Shown here piece after piece: positions 55,133 through 63,530 of a DNA stretch of 64,000 bases (positions are counted from its first letter, which is position 1; each line of letters begins with the position of its first letter). The DNA lies in the NCBI GenBank assembly GCA_030765045.1, contig CM060966.1, forward strand, positions 64,001,786 through 64,065,785. Reading direction: 5' to 3'. The translations under genes were made by a program, and so were the position numbers. The stretch comes from Tenodera sinensis. Lineage: Eukaryota > Arthropoda > Insecta > Mantodea > Mantidae. The notes under the pieces were generated by a model that did no database searches, had not been told where the DNA came from, and saw only the letters and a program-made list of their open reading frames with translations.

Positions 55133-56270
55133 AAGATGCTAGTTTAAAAAACGCTGAGGAATCAAGAAAAAGATTTTCGCTACGAAATATGACCGTTGGT
55201 ACTTTAAACGATATTGGAAATGAAAAATAAAAATACCTGAAAATGCAGTTTTTGGCCGACAGTTGGGGGAAATCGACTGACGTGGCAAGATGCTAGTTTA
55301 AAAAACCTGAAACAATCATTACCAGACTTACGGTATGCAAGATGGGGGTTTTCTAGGAAAAACACTGGACTTGACATACTGTGGCAAGGTGGGGGGGGGG
55401 TAGGAGGGGGGAGAAAGTCAAGATGCTAGTTTAAAAAACGCTGAGAAAATCAACAAAAAGATTTCCGCTCCGAAATATGACCGTTGGCATTTTAAACGAT
55501 GTTGGAAATGTGCAAGAAAATACCTGAAAATGCAGTTTTTGGCCGACAGTTGAGGGAAGTCGACTGACGTGGCAAGATGCTAGTTTAAAAAACCTGAAGC
55601 AATCATTACCAGACTTCCGGTATGCAAGATTGGTGTTTTCTAGGAAAAACACTGGACTTGACACACTGAGGCAAGGTGGGGGAGGGTGGAGGGGGGAGAA
55701 AGTGAAGATGCTAGTTTAAAAAACGCTGAGAAAATCAACAAAAAGATTTCCGCTCCGAAATATGACTGTTGGCATTTTAAACGATGTTGGAAATGTGCAA
55801 GAAAATACCTGAAAATGCAGTTTTAGGCCGACAGTTGGGGGAAATCGACTGACGTGGCAAGATACTAGTTTAAAAAACCTGAAGCAATCATTACCAGACT
55901 TCCGGTGTGCAAGATGGGTGTTTTCTAGGAAAAACACTGGACTTGACATACTCAGGAAAGGTGGGGGGGTGGAGGGGGGAGAAAGTCAAGATGCTAGTTT
56001 AAAAAACGCTGAGAAAATCAACAAAAAGATTTCCGCTCCGAAATATGACCGTAGGCATTTTAAATGATGTTGGAAATGTGCAAAAAATACCTGAGAATGC
56101 AGTTTTTGGCCGACAGTTGGGGGAAATCGACTGACGTTGCAAGATGCTAGTTTAAAAAACCTGAAGCAATCATTACCAGACTTCCGGTATGCCATATGGG
56201 GGTTTTCTTGTAAATAAACTGAACTTGCGCACGCGCTAAGCGTCATGCCGAGGCATGTTGGGAGGAGGAG
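55133..56270. repeat. About 285-bp satellite, four copies
   Basis: AAGATGCTAGTTTAAAAAAC at the unit start occurs at 55133, 55420, 55705 and 55988 (periods 287, 285 and 283). The same word recurs in the middle of every unit, followed by CCTGAA rather than GCTGAG, so each unit has an internal half-repeat. Every unit ends in a G-rich tract (GGTGGGGGGGG...GGAGGGGGGAGAAAG). The minus frames it opens (MSSPVFFLENT...) are repeat translations with no other support. Confidence 0.93.
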
Positions 56271-56395
56271 GGGGGGGGAGAAGCGAAATCAGGTTGTGGC
56301 GGGTTCAGGATGCTATGTCAGGAAGTCACGTAGCCTCCTTTTCCTAGCAAGATGTAAACCGATGACTGACCGGAAGTGTCACATGACATTATATT

Positions 56396-57020
56396 ATCCC
56401 TTTCTTTCTTTTTAATTTCTCTATTACGAATAGGAAGCCGGGGAACTATTCCATTTCGCCCAAACATTGGATGAGGAGATTTCACCGGAATATATGTTTT
56501 AAGGGCCCCTGAACAAAACATTTTTTCACAAAGGTCTGCGTGCGTGTGCATGTGAGAAGAGAATACATCAAAAACGAAAAGGAGATTAAGAACCAAAGAT
56601 GGTATTTATAATATATAAATGCGACACGAAGATTTTAATAAAATTATTTATTCATTCATGCATTCATTTAGTTGTTTGACACATTATGATATTATTCCTT
56701 TTTTTCTATTTTTTTTAATTTCATTATTACGGATAGTAAGTCGCGGAACTATTGCATTTCGCCCAAAAAAATTCCATGTCGAGATTTCACTGGAAATATA
56801 TGTTTTGAGGACCCTGAAAAAGCATTTTTTTCCCACAAAGGTCCGTGTGCGTACGTATGTGAGAACAGCATACTTCAAACACGACAAGCAGATTAAGAAC
56901 CAAAGTTGGTATTTATAATATATAAATGCGACACAAGGATTTCAATGAAAATGTATCTACTGTTCCATGGAAAATTTTTCGAAAGATTTTACTAGTGTTA
57001 TCACGTTTTTGTGAGAGAAA
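56396..57020 (+). repeat. Dispersed repeat X, two tandem copies
   Basis: Copies at about 56396-56648 and 56694-57020 share AACTATT(C/G)CATTTCGCCCAA, GAGATTTCAC(C/T)GGAA, ATATATGTTTT and GGTATTTATAATATATAAATGCGACAC. The same blocks occur in the same orientation at 63255-63530, next to the inverted repeat Y. X and Y together look like the subterminal region of one element family. Confidence 0.8.
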
Positions 57021-57470
57021 AAATGAAATTATAAGTCGTATGCGAGCGCAGGAAAATCATTTCGTGCGCGTTAATACAGGTATGGTGTGTCATAAAGCCT
57101 CGGAAAGAGTCATAAAAATGTGACAGTTAACCCTTCTTCTTTTTCCTTCCCTGATTACCCTCCCCTTATGTAGGTCTTACAAGCCTGTGCTTAGGGCCAG
57201 ACGTCTAGCCGGGAATACCGGAACCTATGGACAGGACAGAGTGAACACCGGGAAGCCGTTTGTCAGCCCATCACAAAGTATGATCCTGAGGAAGATAATG
57301 ATAAGAAATGCAGGTGAAATGGATGATTTTGAAAGGTGATGATGGAGCAGTTGGAGGAATTAGTGGAGGGGAAACCGGAGAACCCAGAGAAAATCCGCCC
57401 AGACGCCGCATCGTCAGTTCCCATTGGTCGTATGAAGTCGTATTTAGCTGTTTTAACGGTTTTTGGAGAT
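57021..57470. other. Unrecognised sequence with possible Maverick relation
   Basis: About 450 bp. Plus frames at 57308-57610 and 57336-57542 are open but unrecognised. Confidence 0.4.
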
Positions 57471-57471
57471 A

Positions 57472-57525
57472 TACGAGCCCCGCCCGTACTTCTCCAGCTC
57501 GTCCATCATGTCTCCCAGGAGGCGA
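57472..57525 (-). pseudogene. DNA polymerase B scrap
   Basis: The minus strand reads LGDMMDELEKYGRGSY, nearly the same as GDMTDELEKCGRGSY at 57900-57945 on the plus strand. This is the segment expected after the last catalytic motif of the Maverick-type polymerase. It is only about 18 codons long. Confidence 0.7.
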
Positions 57526-57568
57526 GCCTTCTAATGGTATGAATGTTGGGAAGCTTGTCGGAGGGGTA

Positions 57569-57857
57569 GACGCCCGAAAAGTGAGGACACATGGAGGGAC
57601 ATGTCGATAAAATTTGCTGTATTTGAAAGGTGTCGGTTGGCGTCTATTTCGAGAGTGCGGTGAATTTGCGAATCAGTAGGCTTTGTGCGATAATCAAATG
57701 TTTGAGATTCTGTTGTCTTTGCACACTTAACATATAAAAAAATTTACAACGATGATCCATTTCGCGAAAGTTCTAAGTTTTCCGAAGCTCACACACATAA
57801 AAAGGAATATCTCCGAAATGGATCACCCTACAAGACAACTTATTGAGACATAAATTG
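57569..57857 (+). repeat. Repeat Y copy B: left arm of a large inverted repeat
   Basis: Begins GACGCCCGAAAAGTGAGGAC and is the inverse of 63693-64000, whose last bases are GTCCTCACTTTTCGGGCGTC at the window edge. Arms are about 290-308 bp; B lacks about 19 bp present in the right arm. It stops where polymerase sequence starts at 57858, as a terminal repeat next to polB would. The true outer limit is unknown because the right arm is cut by the window end. Confidence 0.9.
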
Positions 57858-57861
57858 AGTA

Positions 57862-58005
57862 ATGTGGGAATGGACGCCGTCCGTCAGACGCCGCCCGGGA
57901 GACATGACGGACGAGCTGGAGAAGTGCGGACGGGGCTCGTACATCTCCCGATTTGCGCCGACGGGACCGAAGAGTTACTGCATGGAGATCCGGTCCCCGG
58001 AGACG
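57862..58005 (+). pseudogene. polB: DNA polymerase B segment, inverted
   Basis: The plus strand reads EWTPSVRRRPGDMTDELEKCGRGSYISRF and GPKSYCMEI, the stretch that should follow the YFDTDS motif of the minus-strand polymerase next to it. It overlaps that gene's EWTPSV segment as an inverted duplicate. The junction is near 58005. A fold-back rearrangement has turned the C-terminal part round. Confidence 0.8.
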
Positions 58006-59128
58006 GGTAGGTGTCCGACGGACGGCGTCCATTCCCCCGGAGCGGCGGCGGCAACGTCGGAGTCGGTGTCGAAGTAGCACACCCGTTCTCCGAGTCGCTT
58101 CAGGTAAGAGTAGAGCACCAGGCGGGCGTGGGCCGTGGTGTAAGCCGCTATCACGACGTTGGCGGTGGGGTTCACCTTGGGACTCTGCTCGCAGTACCTC
58201 CAGACCACGTACATGACGTCGTCGGTGACGGGCACGTAGGTCTGCACTTGGACGCTTCGGTCGTTGAGCAGCTCCTGGAGTCGATCGTACCTGTCGACGA
58301 GCTCGCACGTGGGGAGGTTGTCCCTCTGCCCGAGTTTGCCCCAGAAGCTGTTGAGCATCAGCTTGGCGAGCTCGCGCCGACCGGGGTTGGGTGCGATCGC
58401 GTGGGGATCTAGGCCGACGCCTTCGCGCTTCGAGAACTCCCTCAGGTACCACTCTCTCGCGTCCTGCGTGTCGCAGCCCGAGGGCCATCCGGAAGCTTCC
58501 GCCTTGATCTTCAGGAACTGATCGACGTAGGCCTCGAACAGTCCCTTGGCTCCGGTGGACAGGTCGTACTGCACCACGTCGTACTCCCAGATCTCGTGGA
58601 CCTGGAGGAGGCGGTACCCCTCCTCGAGAGCTACCTTGACTACGTCGACCAACCAGGTGCCCTTCAGCGCCCTCTCGAGCTCTCGGTGTTCACACTCGTC
58701 TTGGTTCTCCGACTCCGCACAAGCGCGACATAGCGGAAACAAGAGCTTACCATTGATGCGCGCCAGCAGTACCGGGTGGTACAGGTGTTGCGGTGGTAGA
58801 ACCATGGCCTTGATGAGCCCGCCGCGCATGTCTTCCAAGCGCGAAAAGCGATCCACGTGGATCTTCGGGTGGCCGACGGGGTAGGGTTTGGTCTTGTTCA
58901 CGAACGGGTACAGGCTGCACGCTTCGTAATAGAAGATCTTCCTGTCCACTCGGACTCGCAGTACGTCTTGGTACAGTTGGTGCGGTCTCCGTAGAAGACG
59001 TCTCTGGGATTCAGGGGTTCGGGTACCGGGAAGTCTCTAGCGTGGCGCTCGAGCTCGCGGTCGGCCTTCATCATGGCGTTGAACTCGCACTCCCACATTT
59101 CCACCACGGCGTAGCGGAATACTCCCAT
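58006..59128 (-). pseudogene. polB: Maverick/Polinton DNA polymerase B, polymerase domain
   Basis: Protein-primed family B polymerase, the replicase of Maverick/Polinton elements. On the minus strand 59128-58900 reads VVEMWECEF and PLNPRDVFYGDRTN. A frameshift near 58950 leads into SLYPFVNKTKPYPVGHP (motif A), ELAKLMLNSFWGKLGQRDN (motif B) and VCYFDTDSD (motif C, both Asp present). In motif A the metal-binding Asp before x-x-SLYP reads Glu. The sequence then breaks into an inverted segment at about 58005. The exonuclease half is displaced to 62955-63235 by deletion and an LTR insertion. GC content is well above the surroundings. Confidence 0.9.
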
Positions 59129-59430
59129 AGAATTTCAGAATGCATCGAAACAAGAAACTTCTGGTCTGTCAGTGACAGTAGAGTGACATCTTGAGATCCG
59201 GTCTACGCAAGCAGACACTGAAACCTAACTCGACGGATAGCGTGCGAGCTCTTTCTCTACTCGCTCTTCTACTAGCAAGAAATATCATCTAAATTCACAC
59301 TGTTTTCTCAGCTCACTTTTAGGGAACACATTCACATACCCCAGGGCGCTGATGACCTAGAAGTTGAGCGCCCTTAAACCAAATCCAATCCCATTCACAT
59401 ACCCCTCTGTAGATGCTTAAGCAACAATTT
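59129..59430. other. Spacer with a retroposon tail scrap
   Basis: About 300 bp. At 59340-59395 a GGGCGCTGATGACCTAGAAG word followed by CCCTTAAACCAAATCC resembles the 3' tail of SINE/LINE families common in arthropods (from memory). Confidence 0.5.
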
Positions 59431-59434
59431 CTAT

Positions 59435-60023
59435 TGTAACTTTTGGTTGCGGGTGTGAAGTAAAGTAGACAGATGTAGTCTAGATAAAGAAACACTTTTA
59501 TTTCCGTAAACAGTAACTTGTACACTCGTTGCAACAGCAAGAAAGTCTTTACCGATTCTCCAACAGCACGACTCCGAATTCGTAACACAAAGAACTGTCC
59601 CTTCTCCCTGGTGTGACTCCTCGACGCTTCGCATACGTCTCTTCTTTTCGTCGGCACTACTCAACCTTCACATACGTCTGTCCGTCTCCGTCGGCACGAC
59701 TACTCAACCTTCACATACTGACTGTTCTCCGTCGGCACGACTCAACGCTTCACGTACGTCTCTCACTTACGTCTGACTGACTCTTCTCACACTTTACCGC
59801 TATTTATATCTCCCAGGCACTATCTGGAAGCTTCAGGAACGTTCACTTATTTAGCGGTGAAACACAAAGCAGACAGTTCTAGAAGCCTCTATCACTTTCT
59901 CTCTTTCGGCAAGCGCCCAACAATGCGGCCATTCTCTGTCTCTTTCCTTCGGCTCCTTTGCGGTAGTGCCGACAATAATGCGATGGGTGGCACTGCTGTT
60001 GTCGGCAATTGAGCGCGGTGACA
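59435..60023 (-). mobile_element. 3' LTR of the single-copy element
   Basis: 589 bp, TG...CA. The leader minisatellite is shorter than in the array (fewer 41-42-bp units). The heat-shock element keeps four perfect triplets at 59827-59844; the fifth has become ATC. Confidence 0.93.
59827..59844 (-). promoter_or_regulatory. Heat-shock element, 3' LTR (four perfect units)
   Basis: GAA-GC-TTC-AG-GAA-CG-TTC on the plus strand; TATA box and initiator remain at the same distance as in the array. Confidence 0.8.
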
Positions 60024-61617
60024 CTGCTCCCTCCTCAGAGCTGGTCGTCCCGACCAGCACTATCACTGCGGCATCTCCCTTGCCACCCGGCGGACTATCC
60101 CATCGAACCTCTTCTCCAGGAGGCACGATCCTAGGTATCGCTGTTGGATAGTGTCCCTTGGTCTGGGTAGCACGACGTATGCCATCCTGCTCCGAAATTC
60201 TGCAACAGTACCGCTGGTCTTGACGGTCCCTCGTCCAGTTGCCCTTCTTCCTGGTGTGTAGACGGGCCATCCTGCGCACTTGGAAACGGCTCATTGGGTA
60301 CCGTGTCCACCGACCTCTCTGGCGCACCTTCGCAGCCACCTTGCTTCCGATGGGTCCGGCAACAAACCCCACCACATCCGCGCGAGTCGCGTCCACCGCT
60401 GCACTCGTGTTCACTCGTGCTCGGCACGGCCTCTCCTGTATCCTGCCGTCCACGATGATGTCCACCATTCTTCCGTTCACGGCACTATGCGTCAGGTGAT
60501 TGGATGGCTCCGACGGTCCTCGCATGTCACACGCCAAGTCGGTTCTCGCGTGATGCTCGTTTGCTTGTGCGCTTCCCTGCTGATCGTCCTCCACGTCGTA
60601 TCCTGGTTGGTTACGTACCCGACACACTCCTCCAGAGGATCCCCGTCGACGTCCCTGAACTGCCCCTTTGTCTTCCCCGAGACGTACACTTTCGTTATCT
60701 GAAACGGGCGCAACTGTCGCCTCGGCCACTAGGTGCTTCCTCCCCGGGTCCGCGCTATTCCGTCTGCCCCTGGCATCCAGTACTTTGACGCCCTCGTCAA
60801 CTCTTACTACCAGGGCGCCAAGACGTTCCCCGTCGTCCTCCACGACGTCCACATGCTGGCAGAGGTCTTCCACCTTTTCGCCGAGTTCTTCCACGTCTTC
60901 CGTCACGCCAATCAGTTCGCCGAGTTGTTCCACGTCTTCCGTCATGCCAATCAGTTCGCCGAGTTGTTCCACGTCTTCCGTCACGCCAATCAGTTCGCCG
61001 AGTTGTTCCACGCCTTCCGTCACGCCAATCAGTTCGCCGAGTTGTTCCACGTCTTCCCTCACGCCAATCAGTTCGCCGAGTTGTTCCAGGTCTTTCCTCA
61101 TATCATCCGAAACGGGCGCGATTGTCGCCTCGGCCACTAGGTGCTCCCTCTCCGGCTCCGCGCTATTCCGTCTGCCCCTGGCATCCAGTACTTTGACGCT
61201 CTCGTCAACTCTTACTACCAGGGCGCCAAGACGTTCCCCGTCGTCCTCCACGACGTCCACGTGCTGGCAGAGGTCTTCCGCCTTTTCGCCGAGTTCTTCC
61301 ACGTCTTCCGTCACGCCAATCAGTTCGCCGTCAATTTTCGCCGATAGCTCCGTCTTCATCTCTTTCAGCTCGGCAGCGAGGTTGTTTCTCGTCTTCATTT
61401 CTTCTTTCAGCTCGGCAGCGAGGTTGTTTCTCGTCTTCATTTCTTCTTTCAGCTCGGCAACGAGGTTGTTTCTCGTCTTCATTTCTTCTTTCAGCTCGGC
61501 AACGAGGATGTCGTTTCTCGTTTCCATTTTGGCAGCGAGGTTGTCGTTTCTCGTTTCCATTTTGGCAAATAATTCTTTCATCATTGCCATCATCCTGGTT
61601 TCCGAATCTCCCTCCAT
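59851..61617 (-). CDS. Uninterrupted coiled-coil/protease-like ORF (588 aa)
   Basis: Starts with ATG 58 bases downstream of the primer site and runs 1767 bases, across the polypurine tract and about 173 bases into the 3' LTR. Residues 1-90 are heptad repeats (KMETRNDNLAA, ELKEEMKTRNN) predicting a coiled coil. Residues 95-310 hold six 13-residue EDVEQLGELIGVT units and two copies of a longer block ending LGALVVRVDE. Near 380-415 is the VDIIVDG...CRARVNTSAAVDATRADVV strand pattern of a retroviral aspartic protease with Asn-Thr-Ser for Asp-Thr-Gly. A basic region (RRMARLHTRKKGNW) follows. It is Gag-like by position and structure; no zinc knuckle is seen and no family is claimed. Confidence 0.7.
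   Translation of the reverse strand: MEGDSETRMMAMMKELFAKMETRNDNLAAKMETRNDILVAELKEEMKTRNNLVAELKEEMKTRNNLAAELKEEMKTRNNLAAELKEMKTELSAKIDGELIGVTEDVEELGEKAEDLCQHVDVVEDDGERLGALVVRVDESVKVLDARGRRNSAEPEREHLVAEATIAPVSDDMRKDLEQLGELIGVREDVEQLGELIGVTEGVEQLGELIGVTEDVEQLGELIGMTEDVEQLGELIGVTEDVEELGEKVEDLCQHVDVVEDDGERLGALVVRVDEGVKVLDARGRRNSADPGRKHLVAEATVAPVSDNESVRLGEDKGAVQGRRRGSSGGVCRVRNQPGYDVEDDQQGSAQANEHHARTDLACDMRGPSEPSNHLTHSAVNGRMVDIIVDGRIQERPCRARVNTSAAVDATRADVVGFVAGPIGSKVAAKVRQRGRWTRYPMSRFQVRRMARLHTRKKGNWTRDRQDQRYCCRISEQDGIRRATQTKGHYPTAIPRIVPPGEEVRWDSPPGGKGDAAVIVLVGTTSSEEGAVSPRSIADNSSATHRIIVGTTAKEPKERDREWPHCWALAEREKVIEASRTVCFVFHR
60024..60036 (-). promoter_or_regulatory. Polypurine tract, single-copy element
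   Basis: GAGGAGGGAGCAG on the minus strand, abutting the 3' LTR. It also encodes part of the ORF (SSEEGAV). Confidence 0.85.
60885..61118. repeat. 39-bp coding repeat, six copies
   Basis: The word CGTCACGCCAATCAGTTCGC begins a 39-bp unit repeated about six times, keeping frame (13 codons). The array copies at 46-52 kb have about three to four. Confidence 0.9.
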
Positions 61618-61674
61618 CTTGGTTCTAACGTTGCAACTTCTAACGACGATGTAACGAAACTAGAAGCAATTTGA

Positions 61675-61695
61675 CGAATCCCACTTCTGACACCA
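61675..61695 (-). promoter_or_regulatory. tRNA-Leu primer-binding site, single-copy element
   Basis: The same 21-nt sequence as in the array, separated from the LTR by one base. Confidence 0.85.
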
Positions 61696-61696
61696 G

Positions 61697-62285
61697 TGTA
61701 ACTTTTGGTTGCGGGTGTGAAGTAAAGTAGACAGATGTAGTCTAGATAAAGAAACACTTTTATTTCCGTAAACAGTAACTTGTACACTCGTTGCAACAGC
61801 AAGAAAGTCTTTACCGATTCTCCAACAGCACGACTCCGAATTCGTAACACAAAGAACTGTCCCTTCTCCCTGGTGTGACTCCTCGACGCTTCGCATACGT
61901 CTCTTCTTTTCGTCGGCACTACTCAACCTTCACATACGTCTGTCCGTCTCCGTCGGCACGACTACTCAACCTTCACATACTGACTGTTCTCCGTCGGCAC
62001 GACTCAACGCTTCACGTACGTCTCTCACTTACGTCTGACTGACTCTTCTCACACTTTACCGCTATTTATATCTCCCAGGCACTATCTGGAAGCTTCAGGA
62101 ACGTTCACTTATTTAGCGGTGAAACACAAAGCAGACAGTTCTAGAAGCCTCTATCACTTTCTCTCTTTCGGCAAGCGCCCAACAATGCGGCCATTCTCTG
62201 TCTCTTTCCTTCGGCTCCTTTGCGGTAGTGCCGACAATAATGCGATGGGTGGCACTGCTGTTGTCGGCAATTGAGCGCGGTGACA
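61697..62285 (-). mobile_element. 5' LTR of the single-copy element
   Basis: 589 bp, no difference from 59435-60023 found by eye. It contains the promoter: GAGAG, weak and strong heat-shock elements, TATAAATAG and TCAGT. Confidence 0.93.
62089..62106 (-). promoter_or_regulatory. Heat-shock element, 5' LTR (four perfect units)
   Basis: Same four phased triplets as in the 3' LTR; this copy would drive transcription of the 588-codon ORF. Confidence 0.8.
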
Positions 62286-62289
62286 CTAT

Positions 62290-62954
62290 TTATGCTTTCA
62301 CTGCACTCGGAGTGAAGCTTTTCAAATCTCTAATCACGGCGTTTAACACTCCAGTAAACTATTATCTTTCAAACATGTATGCTATTCATCTGCCAACATC
62401 TATGTATGTACTCTAATTTTTTCGGCCAAAGCAGAGTTGAGGCTGTGGAAATGTGCATTGTGCCACAAAAATATCTTAAACTTACGACATTTAAATCAAA
62501 AATGCTAGAGACACTTTTGAGGCAGTTTATGATCACGTTTTTCAGGAAAACTGTTTTCAAAAGAGTAAGCAGAGAAAGAGATGCGGATGTGTTATTTAAA
62601 GGTGAGTAGAGAAAACAGTGTGAGTGTAATACGTAGCATTTTAATTTCAAACATACAGAAAGTTGTATGACTCATCTGAAGAAGAGGGATTTAAATGCTT
62701 TTAGTGAGTGTGAATGTAAAATCGCTTCTTTTTTTTTCAGAACATACCAGAATTTGTCATGCATTTTTTCCTGAATGGCATGTTGTGCTTGCTTCTCAAA
62801 GACCAATGTGATCCGTGCGAACTCGTGTCTTGCAAGGTTGCTGACGGCGTGCAACTGCTGAATACTGCGTCTCATTGCACAACGGGATGAAAATCCTGGC
62901 ATCGCACATCGCACATTCGCATCTCCTCCTCTGCTCACTCTTCTATAAACAATT
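62290..62954. other. Unrecognised part of the Maverick-like element
   Basis: About 660 bp. A 76-codon plus frame (62379-62609) and a 100-codon minus frame (62672-62974) are open; neither is recognised. The minus frame directly follows the polymerase exonuclease scrap and may be damaged polymerase. Confidence 0.4.
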
Positions 62955-63235
62955 TTACCGTTTTCTGTACACATTCATTCCTTTCTGTGCAACAGTCATA
63001 CATTCTCGAAAAGCATCAATGCCGTTCTCATCGAGAAACTCTTTCCTAAACTTTAGGACACCCTGACTTAGCAGCAAAACATCCGTCTTGCAGTACGCCT
63101 ACATTTCGGCTTGCATGTCAAAGATGTAGTTGTGAGCCTTTTTTTTTCCCGCGTAGCACTTTTCAAAGTTTGCTCGTTCATCTTCCGACATGCTATCAGG
63201 GCATTAGTATTACTTTCTCTACTGGTAAGTAGGGA
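62955..63235 (-). pseudogene. polB: Maverick DNA polymerase B, exonuclease-domain fragment
   Basis: The minus strand reads AHNYIFDMQAEM, a stop, then AYCKTDVLLLSQGVLKFRKEFLDENGIDAF and VAQKGMNVYRK. The YC-x-x-DV-x-x-L motif is the third exonuclease motif of protein-primed family B polymerases. It lies upstream (in minus orientation) of the polymerase domain at 58006-59128, as expected for one gene. The part between is deleted and replaced by unrecognised sequence and the LTR element. One stop and a frame change are visible. Confidence 0.8.
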
Positions 63236-63254
63236 AGTTTTGTATTCCACCCGA

Positions 63255-63530
63255 AAGTTCGATGTCGAGATTTCACCGGAAATATATGTTTTGAGGCCCC
63301 ATGAATAAAAAAAAGCATTTTTAGAAAAAGGTCCGACTGTGTGTGCCTGTGTGTCAGTCTGTCAGTCTGTGGACAACATAGCCCAAAACGAAAAGTCGGT
63401 TAAAAACCTTAGTTGGTATTTCAGTTTAATGTCTTTCAAGGATGCGACACAAAGATTTTGAAGAAAATAGCCCCATCCTAAACTACCCTTTACATGGAAA
63501 ATTTTTCGAAAATTTTGATTTTCTTGAAAA
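63255..63530 (+). repeat. Dispersed repeat X, right copy
   Basis: Shares GAGATTTCACCGGAAATATATG, AAGGTCCG..GTGTG, GATGCGACACAA and CATGGAAAATTTTTCGAAA words, in the same orientation, with 56396-57020. Confidence 0.8.

Larger units (their letters stand above)
59435..62285 (-). mobile_element. Single-copy member of the heat-shock-type LTR element
   Basis: LTRs at 59435-60023 and 61697-62285 are both 589 bp and look identical by eye, so insertion was recent. Target duplication CTAT lies at 59431-59434 and 62286-62289. The internal region is 1673 bp with the same primer site and polypurine tract as the array, and one uninterrupted 588-codon ORF. It sits inside the Maverick-like element between polymerase fragments. 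There is no reverse transcriptase or integrase, so movement would need enzymes from another element. Confidence 0.93.

Noticed and set aside
55431..56246. Repeated minus-strand proteins starting MSSPVFFLENT
   Set aside because: They recur once per 285-bp satellite unit with the same errors as the DNA; no independent coding support.
62590..62740. A possible intron (GTGAGT near 62600 and 62702, T-tract plus CAG near 62739)
   Set aside because: No exon similarity on either side in the plus strand and the region lies within a decayed minus-strand polymerase; splice-like words are expected by chance.
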